64,000 bases of DNA from Pontibacillus salipaludis (GCF_014642405.1 NZ_BMIN01000005.1:1-64000), one strand, 5' to 3'. Positions 24,004-35,500 are shown, counted from the first letter of the stretch. Notes: generated by a model from the sequence alone, not told the origin. Numbers and translations: made by a program.

Positions 24004-26010
24004 TTATTGTTCCACCTTTTCTGTGCGCAAATTAAAGAAATGTTTTTCGATATTTGTCTTACGGTTCAGTGCATCGTAATTTAATGTATACTCGTTTGCA
24101 GTAGTTTTCTGTAAAGAGGTATACAGTTTAGGATCAATCTCTGAATCAGTGGACAAGACGATGTTCTGTACACCGAATTTCGGTAGTAATTTGGTGACAA
24201 TCGAGTGTTTGTGCTCGTTATCGAGTCTCCCGAGTAAGGTATCAAGAATTAACGGCAGTTCTTTTTTAGAAGACATAATGGTTCCCCAAATAATAGATAA
24301 AGCTAATAATTCTTTTTCGCCTGCAGAAAGTATATCTTTATTAATAAATTCATTGTTGTGGTCAAGTATACTTAAACTAAAGTTTTTAGGGTCTATTGTA
24401 ATATGGTTAATAAATTCTTCCTTACGAATCAAATCTTTGAACATTTTAGAAGAGAAATACTCAATATCTTTAATCTTATTTCTAAGTTGTTGTTGTTGAA
24501 ACTTTTGACTGATTTGAATAATTTTTTGAGATTCTTCAAAAGAGGATTTAGTCTTATGAATTTTATGAAGCTGTTGCTTCACTTTCTCGTATTTGTTGTT
24601 TAAATCTTCTACTTCATCACTAGCGCTATGACGTTGATCTTTATAATTTTCTAGCTTGTCTTCCAAATCAGTAATAATTCGGTTATATTCTTCCATACTT
24701 TGAATCATATCTGCGAATTCTGGTGATTCTTCATTGTCTTTAAGTTTCTTTTTTAGGTCCTGTGTTTTTAGTAATAAGTTTTTATTTTCCTCAATAAGAT
24801 TAAATACTTCTTGAAGATTGTTCAAACTCGTTTGAGAATTAAGTCCGTAAACTTGTTGAGCTTCGGTTTTTGAAGCATTATGAATAATTTTTACGTCATC
24901 TGTCTTTGCTAAGTGTGTAACAAGAGAGTCTTTTAATTGTTCTTCTTGTTTTTGATTTCCTGGTAAACCAAGTTTTTCGATTATTTGGTTTACAGGAAGG
25001 TTTTCTATTTTATCTTTTAATATATTAGATACGTGAAAATCCTCTTCATTTTTTAACTGCTCTACTAATTCATATAAACGAGGATACGCAATGAAGAATG
25101 GTAATTCTAAAGCAATAAATTCTTTTAATTTTTCATTAAGATGTTTTCTTTGACCTTCAATCTCATTGATTTCATTCTGTATTCTTGTTCTCTCTTCGTA
25201 AGCAATTCCGCCGTGTAAGGAGAAGTCTTTTTTAACATCTTGGTATCGCTGCTTATTAGCTTCTAAATCAGCTTCTGTATCTTCTACTAATTTTGATAGC
25301 TGCTGAAGTTGTTGGATTTTTTCGTTAAGCTTAGACTCGTATTCTTCCTTCTCATTTTCCAATTCTGTTTGCTCTTTTGATTTAGAACTCTGATTTAAAT
25401 AGTTCCCTAAATCTTGTTCTAAGTTCTGGAATAGATCCAGGTTAAAGATTTTGGATGACAAGACTTTAAGGTAATGGGAGAGATTATCTTCATCAGTTAA
25501 ATGAGATATTTCTTCACCATCAAAGAAACATAGTTCAAGTAGGGAAGGGGGAAAGCTAGTTCTTAAGTGCGTAAAGAACTGGTCTTTCTCCACTTCGCTT
25601 ACTTCAACCCCGTCTTTAATGACAGAAACTTTTTCTTTAATTGAAGATTCTTCAACAATCCACTTACGGATAATTGATGCATGAATTCGAGTAAAGTTTT
25701 CAATCATAGAGAAATCGATTCTAATATTAAATTCGTCTTCATACTCTTTAATTTCACTCCGTTGCCGTTTTAAAGCATTGGAGTTGAGTAAGGAGCTTAT
25801 TTTTTTTAGATATTCGTTGGACGTGGTCTTAAACCCATAGGCTAATGGGCCATACAATGCTAAGCGAACACTATTTAAGAAGGTGGTTTTACCAGACCCG
25901 TTTTTACCACCTATAAGAATTGTATTGTTTTCTTTATCTGTGTTGAAGTTGAAAATATTGATTCCTTCATAGGGACCTACGTTATTAAGAGAGATCTTCT
26001 TTAAAATCAT
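24004..26010 (-). CDS. dndD: DndD, SMC-like ATPase of the phosphorothioation complex
   Basis: 668 residues. Walker A GGKNGSGKT lies at about 34-42, the DndD block CFFDGEEISHL at about 160-170, and long coiled coils cover about 200-550. LSAGEKELLALS is the signature and LPLILDTLLGRLDNEHK the Walker B region, followed by STDSEID. DndD supplies ATP-driven DNA structural change for sulfur insertion. It sits between dndC and dndE in the standard order. Confidence 0.94.
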   Translation of the reverse strand: MILKKISLNNVGPYEGINIFNFNTDKENNTILIGGKNGSGKTTFLNSVRLALYGPLAYGFKTTSNEYLKKISSLLNSNALKRQRSEIKEYEDEFNIRIDFSMIENFTRIHASIIRKWIVEESSIKEKVSVIKDGVEVSEVEKDQFFTHLRTSFPPSLLELCFFDGEEISHLTDEDNLSHYLKVLSSKIFNLDLFQNLEQDLGNYLNQSSKSKEQTELENEKEEYESKLNEKIQQLQQLSKLVEDTEADLEANKQRYQDVKKDFSLHGGIAYEERTRIQNEINEIEGQRKHLNEKLKEFIALELPFFIAYPRLYELVEQLKNEEDFHVSNILKDKIENLPVNQIIEKLGLPGNQKQEEQLKDSLVTHLAKTDDVKIIHNASKTEAQQVYGLNSQTSLNNLQEVFNLIEENKNLLLKTQDLKKKLKDNEESPEFADMIQSMEEYNRIITDLEDKLENYKDQRHSASDEVEDLNNKYEKVKQQLHKIHKTKSSFEESQKIIQISQKFQQQQLRNKIKDIEYFSSKMFKDLIRKEEFINHITIDPKNFSLSILDHNNEFINKDILSAGEKELLALSIIWGTIMSSKKELPLILDTLLGRLDNEHKHSIVTKLLPKFGVQNIVLSTDSEIDPKLYTSLQKTTANEYTLNYDALNRKTNIEKHFFNLRTEKVEQ

Positions 26011-26036
26011 AAACTACGTTTCCTTTCAATCAACCA

Positions 26037-27602
26037 TTATAGGTGTAAATAGTCTTGTTGTAATGCTGATGATATTTGATCCATTAATCCTCGACGAACT
26101 TTAAAGCCTGTATAGTCTTTTTCAATTAAAAGAAGCTTCTTAACAAGTTTAAAATCAATTCCCTCTTCCTGGCACATCATTTCTAATTGGTGTAGTTCAT
26201 CTTGGTCAAAGATTAACCGTTCGTCTTTTTCCCAATTAAGATCTTGTCCAAAAATGTTGTTATATAGAGAAGGAAGGCTGTCTTCAAAGTCGCCATGGTT
26301 AAACCAAATCTTACGAATCTCTTTTAATTCTTCATCTTTTATAAGATCATATTCTTCGTCGAATGGATGGGTTAAATCCCGTTGAACCTGTAGGAGGTAC
26401 TCCAGTATTTCTTTACGTGCTTCCAGAGTAAACGGTCCTAAACCAAGTCTGCATAAATTGCCTTTTTCATCTCTGATTAAAACCATTGGATCATCAGAAG
26501 AAGAAAGGTCAATGTTGTGTTTGTCGAGGTAACCTTTTAGTTCATGCTTTTCTATTTGGTCAAATTTATCTAATGGAATTAAGTCTTTCTTTCTACTTCC
26601 CTTTTTAGGGATAATGACATATTCTGTTCCATCAATTTCTTTAATTTGCATTGGTCTAAAGTATACCTGACCATCCATGCGATACTTCATTCTTCTTGTA
26701 CGATCATCTCTTATCGATGCTAACCAGTTTCTGAAATCAAGAAGGGGCTTCATCCAGTCATGTCCGCTGTTAATAAATCCACTTAAAGCCTTATCTTCAT
26801 TAACAACTGTACATACCCAACAACCAAACCTGGAGTTACCACAAGAACCTGCAGACTCTTTTACAGTCTTATCTACAACTAATGGGCACTCACCACTACC
26901 TGACTCTTTATATAGACGGTGAAGTTCGTAATTGTCGTCTCCCCAAGGAGATTCAAAGTTTAGAAGATAGTTCCATACTTCATCTAAGTCAAATTTGCGA
27001 ATAGGAGCATAGACATAAGCATTAGATAGAGTGGAGTGTCTCATCAGTACTTTACCCTCAACAGAGTGCGATTTAATAACATTAGCTCGAGTTGCGCTTT
27101 CCGTTTCGCGAACACCTAATACCATTATGACCTCGCCGAAAGAATCAACTTTATCTTTAATAAATTGGTTTGCTGGATCGATTTTGAGACGATCCGTACA
27201 CCATCTGAATTGTTGGTTTGGAGAAGGATAACCTTTACCAATAATATTCACCCAGAAAGATTGTTCTACCATAGGCTTTACCTTGTGCGTTTCAATTGGT
27301 AAATTAAGTTCTACGGCCTTTTCTTCAATTCGGCGTAGTGTTGTATTAATCGATTGTATAATCAGCGGTGTTTCGACTAGAGTGTCAGACGATATTACAT
27401 AGATTTTTTTAGTTAATTGGTCGGCTGGCATTTCGCTCAACGCTTCAAATACTAATTGCACAACTACAGTGGAATCTTTACCTCCGCTATATCCGATTAC
27501 CCAAGGTCGGTCGTCCGCTAAATAAGTTCTTTTTACTTCTTCTTTAGCTTGGTCAATAAGAGTTGTTTTTTCATTAAATGCTTGTGAAATAATCCCGGTC
27601 AT
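26037..27602 (-). CDS. dndC: DndC, PAPS-reductase-like sulfurtransferase
   Basis: 521 residues. The PP-loop SGGKDST lies at about 39-45, and a four-cysteine iron-sulfur set C-x14-C-x6-C-x2-C spans about 238-263 (ECPL, SCGN, GCWVC). DndC activates the DNA backbone with ATP and transfers sulfur supplied by DndA. The ATG overlaps the dndB stop as ATGA. A 4Fe-4S cluster is expected from the family; only the Cys pattern is seen here. Confidence 0.96.
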   Translation of the reverse strand: MTGIISQAFNEKTTLIDQAKEEVKRTYLADDRPWVIGYSGGKDSTVVVQLVFEALSEMPADQLTKKIYVISSDTLVETPLIIQSINTTLRRIEEKAVELNLPIETHKVKPMVEQSFWVNIIGKGYPSPNQQFRWCTDRLKIDPANQFIKDKVDSFGEVIMVLGVRETESATRANVIKSHSVEGKVLMRHSTLSNAYVYAPIRKFDLDEVWNYLLNFESPWGDDNYELHRLYKESGSGECPLVVDKTVKESAGSCGNSRFGCWVCTVVNEDKALSGFINSGHDWMKPLLDFRNWLASIRDDRTRRMKYRMDGQVYFRPMQIKEIDGTEYVIIPKKGSRKKDLIPLDKFDQIEKHELKGYLDKHNIDLSSSDDPMVLIRDEKGNLCRLGLGPFTLEARKEILEYLLQVQRDLTHPFDEEYDLIKDEELKEIRKIWFNHGDFEDSLPSLYNNIFGQDLNWEKDERLIFDQDELHQLEMMCQEEGIDFKLVKKLLLIEKDYTGFKVRRGLMDQISSALQQDYLHL

Positions 27603-28696
27603 TTTGATGTTCCTTTCTTAAACTGCTCTTCTATAACTCTTTCATTTTCTGAAAGTGGAAGATCTAATAAATTCTTAATTTGTATTGCTGTTAGTTTAAT
27701 GGTGTGGCCCGTTTTTTGTACGCGACCATTGTTTATGGCTCTGCCTTCCCAATAATCAGAGTTAGTCCTAGACCAGTCAATTGTTTTCAATGCAGAGATA
27801 TAATCCTTCCACTTATTATGATAATTAGCTCTGAGTTCTTTACCAACAAGGCCAATTGCTTCAAGAAAAACGCCATGACCTACGACGTAATTAATTCGCA
27901 ACTCCTTTGGGGTAAGGTGTCGTTCCATAACTTGTTCCCATTCTAAAATAGAAGAAGTAAGGGTTTCCCAAAATTCAATAAGGAAGCGCTCATCTTCATC
28001 GGAAATAGGGTCACCTTTTGAGATTCCTAGCAATTTTAGGTTAGTATTGAACACATGGTTGAGCGAAAGGATTTTGGGAGAATTCTTTGAAAGAGACACC
28101 TTTTCTCGATCTGTATATCTTTTTAAGAAAGGGTTAGTTTCAATAATCGTTCTCGTAGCAATTGCTAACTTATCGCGATGGTCATACAATATACCTATAG
28201 AAGAGGTAGTATTTACAGCATGTCTGTTAAGATCAGAGAAAATTTGTTGAGATCGTTTTAAACCTGAATCCACAAAAAATACGACGGAAATCGTTTCGCT
28301 ACCCAATTCGGGGTTGAGCTTTAAGGCTTCTTCAATAGCAGCTCTTCGATGTTGTCCGTCGTTAATCAGAAATCTGGCATCTAACGAAATCGTTAGCATT
28401 CCCATATCGCTAAAAGCGGGTTGTTCTGAGACTGAGTTGAACTCTACGTCTCCATCAATTGATGCAGTTAGGGACGAGAAAACATAGTCTTCTTTATTAT
28501 CAACTATGTAGTTTGTCATTTCAGGAATTCTATTTTTATTAATAATTCTTTGAGCTCTGTAGTCTGGCGGAACTTCTTCTTCATCAAACAAGAAGATTTT
28601 AGGGATTACACGCAATGGACACATTGCAATGTAATATTCCTGTCCTGCTTGGACACCTTTAATGGCAGGGAAATTATAACTGAAACCAAAGTCCAT
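27599..28696 (-). CDS. dndB: DndB, DGQHR-domain regulator of phosphorothioation
   Basis: 365 residues with the DGQHR motif (residues about 113-117) in an N-terminal ParB-like fold. DndB is dispensable for sulfur insertion; in Salmonella it represses the dnd operon, and loss alters modification frequency. It is the first gene of the leftward operon. A clean promoter at 28735-28763 and a palindrome at 28710-28723 lie just upstream, consistent with autoregulation. AGGAGGAT precedes the ATG. Confidence 0.93.
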   Translation of the reverse strand: MDFGFSYNFPAIKGVQAGQEYYIAMCPLRVIPKIFLFDEEEVPPDYRAQRIINKNRIPEMTNYIVDNKEDYVFSSLTASIDGDVEFNSVSEQPAFSDMGMLTISLDARFLINDGQHRRAAIEEALKLNPELGSETISVVFFVDSGLKRSQQIFSDLNRHAVNTTSSIGILYDHRDKLAIATRTIIETNPFLKRYTDREKVSLSKNSPKILSLNHVFNTNLKLLGISKGDPISDEDERFLIEFWETLTSSILEWEQVMERHLTPKELRINYVVGHGVFLEAIGLVGKELRANYHNKWKDYISALKTIDWSRTNSDYWEGRAINNGRVQKTGHTIKLTAIQIKNLLDLPLSENERVIEEQFKKGTSK

Positions 28697-28709
28697 GTAA
28701 ATCCTCCTG

Positions 28710-28723
28710 ATTACGTACGTAAT
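28710..28723. promoter_or_regulatory. candidate DndB operator (ATTACGTACGTAAT palindrome)
   Basis: A perfect 14-bp palindrome between the dndB ribosome site and its -10 box, starting about 11 bp downstream of the -10. Its half-sites TACG and CGTA match the halves I recall for the Salmonella DndB site (TACG-N10-CGTA), but with a spacer of 2 instead of 10. The position is ideal for repression. The palindrome is seen; its use by DndB is inference. Confidence 0.55.
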
Positions 28724-28734
28724 TTTATAGTTTT

Positions 28735-28763
28735 ATTATAAACCTAAACTATTAAACTCTCAA
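28735..28763 (-). promoter_or_regulatory. sigma-A-type promoter of the dndBCDEA operon
   Basis: On the minus strand TTGAGA (28763-28758) is followed after exactly 17 bases by a perfect TATAAT (28740-28735). The start of transcription would fall near 28728, just before the palindrome. Confidence 0.8.
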
Positions 28764-28864
28764 TGATTAAAACTGGAATTTAGCAGAAATTGTCGGTAAT
28801 TGTATTTGTTATTTTATGTTAAAATTGTATTAAATTTAGTTGAAGTGTTCGGAGGTAGAAAGTA

Positions 28865-31144
28865 ATGTCGGAGAAACATTTTTGTTCTTTCCTAGAAGAA
28901 TATAGTGAATCACTTTACAATCTCGCTCAAAAAGTAGATGAGCTTGTTTATGTAGATGCTACATCTTCTATTATTCAAGGAAGAAAATTTGCAGAGAATC
29001 TTCTAAAAGAAATATATCGAGAAGAGAAAGATGTGAAGGATGAACGTTTCTTCCCAAAACTATATGATATGTTACATGAATTATATAGGGAAGGTATATT
29101 CGATAAGAAGCTACAAGAGGAAATTGATTTTCTGCGTCTTAATGGAAATAGAGCAGTACACGATGAGAAAGAGCACTCACAAATCGTTGCATTAAAAGTT
29201 CACAAGAAGGTGTTCAAGCTTGCAGGCTGGTATACAGAAGTATACGGTTCTCCTAATTTTGAAACACCGAATTATGTGGAACCCAAAGCTACTCCAAATG
29301 TAAATGAAGACTACATCCAAGAGCTTATTCGCCAACATATTAGCCAATACACAGCTCCAAGTGTCGATCAAGGGACTGAGGTAGAGGAGAAGAACGATGG
29401 ATATCAAATAGCCGAAGATTTAGGCGAAGATCAAAGCTATTTGGTTCGAGAATTAAATAGATTAAAAGCTTCATCTCAAGAAGCTCTAGAAAATGTGGGG
29501 AACTTTTCTGAGTTTAAGAATTACCTTCACGTAGAACGTAAAATACAAAAGAATTTAGAAGCTGAGTTAGAAAAGGCTTTAGAACAAGACAAAAAATTAA
29601 TCCTCCTATCAGGTAGTGTGGGAGACGGGAAATCGCATTTATTATCTTATATTTCAGAAAATATTCCAGAGAAAATCCGCGACTTTACTATAATTAATGA
29701 TGCTACTGAGAGTAATTCTCCAGATAAGAATAGTATGGATACATTACGTGAAAAGTTAGAGAGATTTAGTGACCAGCGTTTAACAGATGGAAAAGAGAAA
29801 GTCATTCTTGCTATTAATTTAGGTGTATTGAATAACTTTGTTTCTTATGATCACACGAACTTGACCTTTAACAAGTTAGAAAAATTCGTGGAAAATAGTG
29901 GTCTATTTAGCGAGGAAATTACAGAAGTGTTTGACCGAGATGAGTTTTCAATCATTAATTTCTCTGATTACCAGCCATTCCAGTTAAAGGCTAATAAGGT
30001 GTTCTCTAAATACTTCGACGATATCTTTCATAAAGTAACAGAAAGTAATTCTAATAATCCTTTTTACCAAGCTTATCAGAAGGATTTACAACGAAATTTT
30101 TATACGGCTGTTCATTTAAATTACGAACTGCTATCAGATGGTAATACTAAAAATATATTAAATAGATTGATATGTCATTTAATTCTAGAAGAAAAAATCG
30201 TAATCTCAACTCGTACGTTCTTAAACTTTGTAGCCGACTTACTAATTCCATCTGAGGTTAATTTGAGTGATCTACGTATTGAAAACATGACAGAGTTTGA
30301 AAGAATTGAACACTCTTTGCCAGCGCTATTGTTTGACCGACAGGGTAGAAGTGACTTAATAGATAGTATCCAAAAATATGATCCTATTCATAATAGATCA
30401 AAAACATTAGACGAGATTATTAATAGTCTGTATAGTACAAAAGATTTTAACAAGGTAATGGGCGATTACATTAAGGATGAGGCTTACAAAAAAATATTTG
30501 AGCCTTTTATTAGTCTCTTGCAGAGTAAGGAGAATAATTTAGAGGACGAATCATTCCAATCCCTTACTAAGATCTTTATACGTGCTGCTTACTTTACAGA
30601 TAGTTACCTTCAAGAGGAACTAGAAGAGAACTCTATGAAACAGTACATTCGTTTCTTGTATGGATATAACAGAGGTGAAGAGAATACGATTATAGACATT
30701 TATGAGAGTGTCAGAAAAGCGATTTTCGCTTGGAAAGGTTCACCCAAGAAAGGGTACGTTTATATTAATAATATGGCGGAATCTTATCGAGTTGCTCAGA
30801 AAGTGGATTTCAATCCTTTCCCTAATCCGAAAGTTAATTTGAAAGAGGTTTTTGAGTCATTTACCACAACAATGGAGCTAACTTTCGTAGACCAATCTAA
30901 TACAAAAAGGATTAGTTTAGAGATTGACTATCCTTTATATGAATTGCTTTATAAAGTGTCTAGTGGTTATAGGCCTAATAAAAAAGATTATGAAGATGGA
31001 TTAGCCTTTACAACATTTATGGATCAGCTAATATCGATGTCTAATAACTCTGATCTTCTTATTCATTTTCATGAAGATGAAGAGTTATTCAGTCTAGAAA
31101 AGAATTTCATGAGAGCATTTGCGTTTGAGAAGGTGGAAAATTAA
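28865..31144 (+). CDS. dptF: DptF, phosphorothioation-dependent restriction protein
   Basis: 759 residues. The N-terminal region (IIQGRKFAENLLKEIY, then DEKEHSQIVALKVHKKV) is a DUF4145/HEPN-like helical domain. A P-loop LSGSVGDGKSHLL lies at about 246-258, followed by IINDATESN, typical of DptF. Together with DptG and DptH it attacks DNA lacking phosphorothioate. It is divergent from dndB, and GGAGGTAG precedes the ATG. Confidence 0.93.
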   Translation: MSEKHFCSFLEEYSESLYNLAQKVDELVYVDATSSIIQGRKFAENLLKEIYREEKDVKDERFFPKLYDMLHELYREGIFDKKLQEEIDFLRLNGNRAVHDEKEHSQIVALKVHKKVFKLAGWYTEVYGSPNFETPNYVEPKATPNVNEDYIQELIRQHISQYTAPSVDQGTEVEEKNDGYQIAEDLGEDQSYLVRELNRLKASSQEALENVGNFSEFKNYLHVERKIQKNLEAELEKALEQDKKLILLSGSVGDGKSHLLSYISENIPEKIRDFTIINDATESNSPDKNSMDTLREKLERFSDQRLTDGKEKVILAINLGVLNNFVSYDHTNLTFNKLEKFVENSGLFSEEITEVFDRDEFSIINFSDYQPFQLKANKVFSKYFDDIFHKVTESNSNNPFYQAYQKDLQRNFYTAVHLNYELLSDGNTKNILNRLICHLILEEKIVISTRTFLNFVADLLIPSEVNLSDLRIENMTEFERIEHSLPALLFDRQGRSDLIDSIQKYDPIHNRSKTLDEIINSLYSTKDFNKVMGDYIKDEAYKKIFEPFISLLQSKENNLEDESFQSLTKIFIRAAYFTDSYLQEELEENSMKQYIRFLYGYNRGEENTIIDIYESVRKAIFAWKGSPKKGYVYINNMAESYRVAQKVDFNPFPNPKVNLKEVFESFTTTMELTFVDQSNTKRISLEIDYPLYELLYKVSSGYRPNKKDYEDGLAFTTFMDQLISMSNNSDLLIHFHEDEELFSLEKNFMRAFAFEKVEN

Positions 31145-31145
31145 A

Positions 31146-32567
31146 ATGAGCGGATATTTTAACTTCGAAGCTATAGATAATAGCCTAAGCAAAAAGAAAA
31201 CTGAAAAGGGAATCAGTTCACACGATATAGGAGAGGTGAAATTTTCATTTCCGTTTACTTCACACACGACTAAAGTATTTAGCGAGGGGATCAATGAAGT
31301 TATTGGTGAATTAGTTAGATTGACGAACAATTTAGATGATCCAGAAATCACCTATGATGGGGACTATACTTATTCTGATTATCCATTAATCAATAATGTC
31401 ATTGAAAATGTCAAATTTCCAGGTGATCAGCATCAAGAAAAACTTTCTAAATTTCTTGAGGAGTATCTATTTAAAGGAAGTCAAGAATTAAAGCCTCTTC
31501 ACCTTTATTTATTTAACTATATAGAAGTAAATAAAGACAAGAATGAAAAGATTAAATATGCAAGGTTTATCTATGATTTTTTATTCTATCCTAATCCTGA
31601 AATTTCCTCCATCTTTTCATCGAAAGATACTGATAATTTATTGACTGAACTAATTATTTCATCCTTAAAAGATTTAGAGACTAGAAAGAAAAGTAAACAG
31701 ATAGACGGAACAAAATACTCCAATACATTACCGTTATTGTCTGAACTATTTGTAGAGGATTTTATGTATTTGAGTAAGCATAAAGATTACTTTATTAATC
31801 ATTTCTTTAACATGATTCACTTTTATATTTTCCAATATTTATTACAGTTTCTTAAAAAGGCACAAAAATTTGGAGAAGAGCAAGATCTATATTATATGGA
31901 GCCTTTCCACTTTACTTTCGATTGGGAGACCGGAGTAGGTGGTTATAGAGATGCCGTAGAAGATTATAAGTTTATTAAAAATAATGCTAATAATTTATTT
32001 GTGCACGTACATTGCATGTCTCATATTAGTCATAATGAGGCTTTCTATAACGCAGGTCATGAACTTAAAAATTATACTAGAGTCATAAATGAACTGTCGC
32101 ATTTATCTACTGAAGAGCGGCTAATGGAAAAAGAAAAACTTTATAATTGGGTAAAAAAGTACTCTGAATTAATTCAAGAAGACTTACCTGAAAGCTTTAA
32201 TGAAAACATGGAATTCACAGAAATGTTCAAAGTCCTATTCAATCAGCTTCAAAAAGGTATGAGTATGGGAGTGCGAAAAAAATACGGAAGCAATATTGAT
32301 AGCATTGGAAAAGAACGCTTCCTCAAAGCTCGAGGTAAACATGGTTTTATATTGTCGTTAAAACAGGAAGACTTCTTAATGCTTAGTGCTGTTGCTGTTA
32401 AAGATAAGAAAATACCTCTAAAAGAATTTTTTAATCAACTTGAAGTTAGAGGCGTTGCCTTTGACCAATATTCAAAAAAAGAAGCAGTTAAGCTGCTAGA
32501 CCAACAGAATTATATAGAAAAGAAGAGTGATAGTGGTGATGCCCAATATGTCAAACCAATTCTTTAA
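31146..32567 (+). CDS. dptG: DptG, phosphorothioation-dependent restriction protein
   Basis: About 473 residues, largely helical, with the DptG-type central HFTFDWETGVGGYRD and the C-terminal winged-helix-like QEDFLMLSAVAV...QLEVRGVAFDQYSKKEAV. No catalytic motif is visible; in the family it bridges DptF and DptH. The ATG at 31146 directly follows the dptF stop, with GAAGGTGG as ribosome site; the earlier start at 31119 overlaps dptF. The 3' end overlaps dptH. Confidence 0.88.
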   Translation: MSGYFNFEAIDNSLSKKKTEKGISSHDIGEVKFSFPFTSHTTKVFSEGINEVIGELVRLTNNLDDPEITYDGDYTYSDYPLINNVIENVKFPGDQHQEKLSKFLEEYLFKGSQELKPLHLYLFNYIEVNKDKNEKIKYARFIYDFLFYPNPEISSIFSSKDTDNLLTELIISSLKDLETRKKSKQIDGTKYSNTLPLLSELFVEDFMYLSKHKDYFINHFFNMIHFYIFQYLLQFLKKAQKFGEEQDLYYMEPFHFTFDWETGVGGYRDAVEDYKFIKNNANNLFVHVHCMSHISHNEAFYNAGHELKNYTRVINELSHLSTEERLMEKEKLYNWVKKYSELIQEDLPESFNENMEFTEMFKVLFNQLQKGMSMGVRKKYGSNIDSIGKERFLKARGKHGFILSLKQEDFLMLSAVAVKDKKIPLKEFFNQLEVRGVAFDQYSKKEAVKLLDQQNYIEKKSDSGDAQYVKPIL

Positions 32568-35500
32568 TTTTGTAACTACAATCATATATGAGTATTTCTC
32601 TAAAAATTTACCTACATCTGGCGACCGTTACTATTTAATACTCAATAACTATGAAGATGTTAAAGCATTTAAAGATGCTTTAGAGCAATCTATTGCAACT
32701 GAGGCCTTTCACTACCCCTTAGAAAATGGAGAGGTCTATACAACAAAGCAAATTGAGTATTCTGAAGGAGCCGACCTAGTAATTGCAAATACTAGCTCAC
32801 AAATAACGAATGATTTCCTCGTTACTCTAAGAAATAGGGTGGGGGACCAAGTTAATGATTGGAAAGGAAAAGCTCTATTAAGCATAATAACTGATGATTT
32901 AGATTCAATCAGCGGAGGGAGTATTTCTCTTCAAAGTGAAGGAATGCCTCTTCATCCGAAAGAGTTGTCTCAAAATATTAAGCATAAAATTCAGGAAGAG
33001 GTACCAGACTCAACTGATTGTATTGTTTTGAATAACTACTTAAATCAGATTGATGAAGATCGAATGTTACAGTTCACTACTTTTTATGATTATAAAGAAG
33101 TTATTGAAATTGTGAACGCTGGGCGACTTTCTACAACCGATTACAAGAACCTTGGTATGTTTAAGGATGAAGAACTAGGTAACTCCAAAGGGTCTAATCT
33201 AGAAGATCGCTTAAAGAAAAACAAAGAGCTTTATTCAAAGTTAGAGAAATTAAATGAATTAAATCAAGATGATGTAGAATATGAGCGACTGTTTATCGAG
33301 AAAGATATCCCTAAATTCAAGAAGGATGACTGGAGAGAACTAGACTTCTCCACAGTTTATCATTCAAATAAGAAGCGTATGGAAACGACTAAGGGAACCA
33401 AGGTGACTTTTGATAAAGTAAAAGTACCCACAAATGTGCGCTGTAATTATATTGTTCGGCCGCTATCTGAAAAAGGTGCCGGTAAACGTAAATTTCAGCT
33501 ATTAATTTATACAGATGAACCTCAAGAAGTGAATTTCTCATTAAACATAGATGTTAAAAATAGTGAAAAAGAGGGTCTGCATCAGGAATTTCTAAAGCAG
33601 CATGGTAAAGAATCAACTGTTAAAGTGAGAAAACGTGCCCTAGATGTCACTATTCCTACTAATGAGAATCACCCTGTATTTGAAAGGTTAGTTTATAAGC
33701 ATGAAGGAAAGGCATCATTAGGGGCGGAGTTTATGATTTGTGTTCTACCTTTTAATGAACAGATCTTTCAAGACTACCATTCTTCATTTGAGGTAAATTT
33801 TAAAGAAAAATTATTAAAAGTTCCTTTTGATAGCAATGAGGTGAAAATTGGTTATAATCCTGTGCAAGTTCACTCACTATCAGACAACCAGTCCACAATA
33901 GAATTGGTCGATCATGAAGGTGCTGTTTTTGAAGTACCCGACGACATGTTAGATCGAGAAGAACGGTTAACCTTTAATGTGAAATATCAGAATTGGAATA
34001 TGGAAATTGAACTGGCTGGCGAAAAGCCAGAAACACTGCCGATTAGTGCTGATAAATTAGCTAAGTTAAAAAGGGAAACTCAAGCTACATTTGCACTAAA
34101 AGGAAATAAAGTGAGTAGCAATCAAACACCAGACTATTATGTCTACAATGAATACAAGGACTACCTTAACATTGAAGAAGCATGGCTAGAAGACATAGCC
34201 TATGCGGGGACAGAAAGTGGAGGGCAGTTTATTCCAAGTGACCAAATAAAATTATCTCCTGAGTTAAAGAATGCCTATAATCGCTTTGTTAACAGCTTTA
34301 CAAAGCAACCCCCTTCCCTTGTGTATTGGACTGATACGATTAAAGAGCGAGCTCAAGAGTATGTAACAGAATTTATCGAAGCAATTAAGGGGTTTGATCA
34401 AGAATCTATCGAAGGAAATAAACGTAAAAGCCTATTTAAATTGGGGACGATTTTTAATGAGAATGGCAACCAGATTAAGCTAACCCCTTTTCACCCTTTA
34501 AATGTGGCATTCGAATTAAGGCGCCTTCATGAATTGGATGACGAAGACATTGATATAGGGATCCTTGATCGATTAAAACCAGATGGTTTGTTGCCTTATA
34601 TATATGGGGATCATGACTCGGCAGTGTTTAATCCTTCATCTCAACAGAATATACCTGGATGGATTGTTTATGAAAAAGTAAATTCAGCAAACGTAATCGA
34701 CGCTGACTTATATTTAGACAAAGTAGTAAAAGATAAGCTAAAACAATTCGAAGAGCACTTTTCTTATTTGTTTTTAAATCAATCTGTCGCACCGATTAAG
34801 GTGAATTTAATTAACATCTTAAATGATTATCAAGCAATTCGAGGTTTAATTAAATGGTATCTTGATAAGAAAAATAAACAAAAAATAAGAAAGATGCCTC
34901 CAATTATTGTAAACGTATACCGTGAAGAAAGTGGAAAAAGCTTTTGTGAGACCTTTACGGAAGTAAGTAAAGTAGAGGAATTTGAGCGTGTCTTTGACGT
35001 TAAATTGAAATCTCAGGATCAATCGTCTGAAGATCTCCTAGAAGAACTACACAATAATATGCAATTCTACGTTGTCACTGGTTCTAGTAAAACGTTTGAG
35101 TATGCCCATATTTCTTTCTATAAGATGGAAGCTCAGAAGCAGTTTGCGTCTCAGCCTATGGAACAGTTAGAGTCTGGTGTATCGATGAACGGGCTTTACA
35201 CGACAGTACCTTCCAAAAAGTTTGAAGAAGACTATAGAAGCGGCTTTGGTGTGAAAGATTACAGCATTGTAGACAACGACTTATTGTTGAATTGCGCTTA
35301 CTATACAAATGAACTAGCTTCGAATATGGTCAACCAGGCAAGTGATACGTATAACAAGGGCAGAGGACTTGTTGCCCGTACTACTTTAGATGACTTAAAT
35401 GTGATCTATAGCATACTACAATCCTCCAATTGGGTTACATTCGTAGATCCTGGTGTAGAACTAGATTTCTTTGAACGAACGATAGAAGGGTTATTAGTTA

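Noticed and set aside
33463-33500. GAGKRK in DptH as a Walker A motif
   Set aside because: It lacks the preceding hydrophobic strand, the Thr/Ser after Lys and any matching Walker B, so an ATPase function was not claimed from it.
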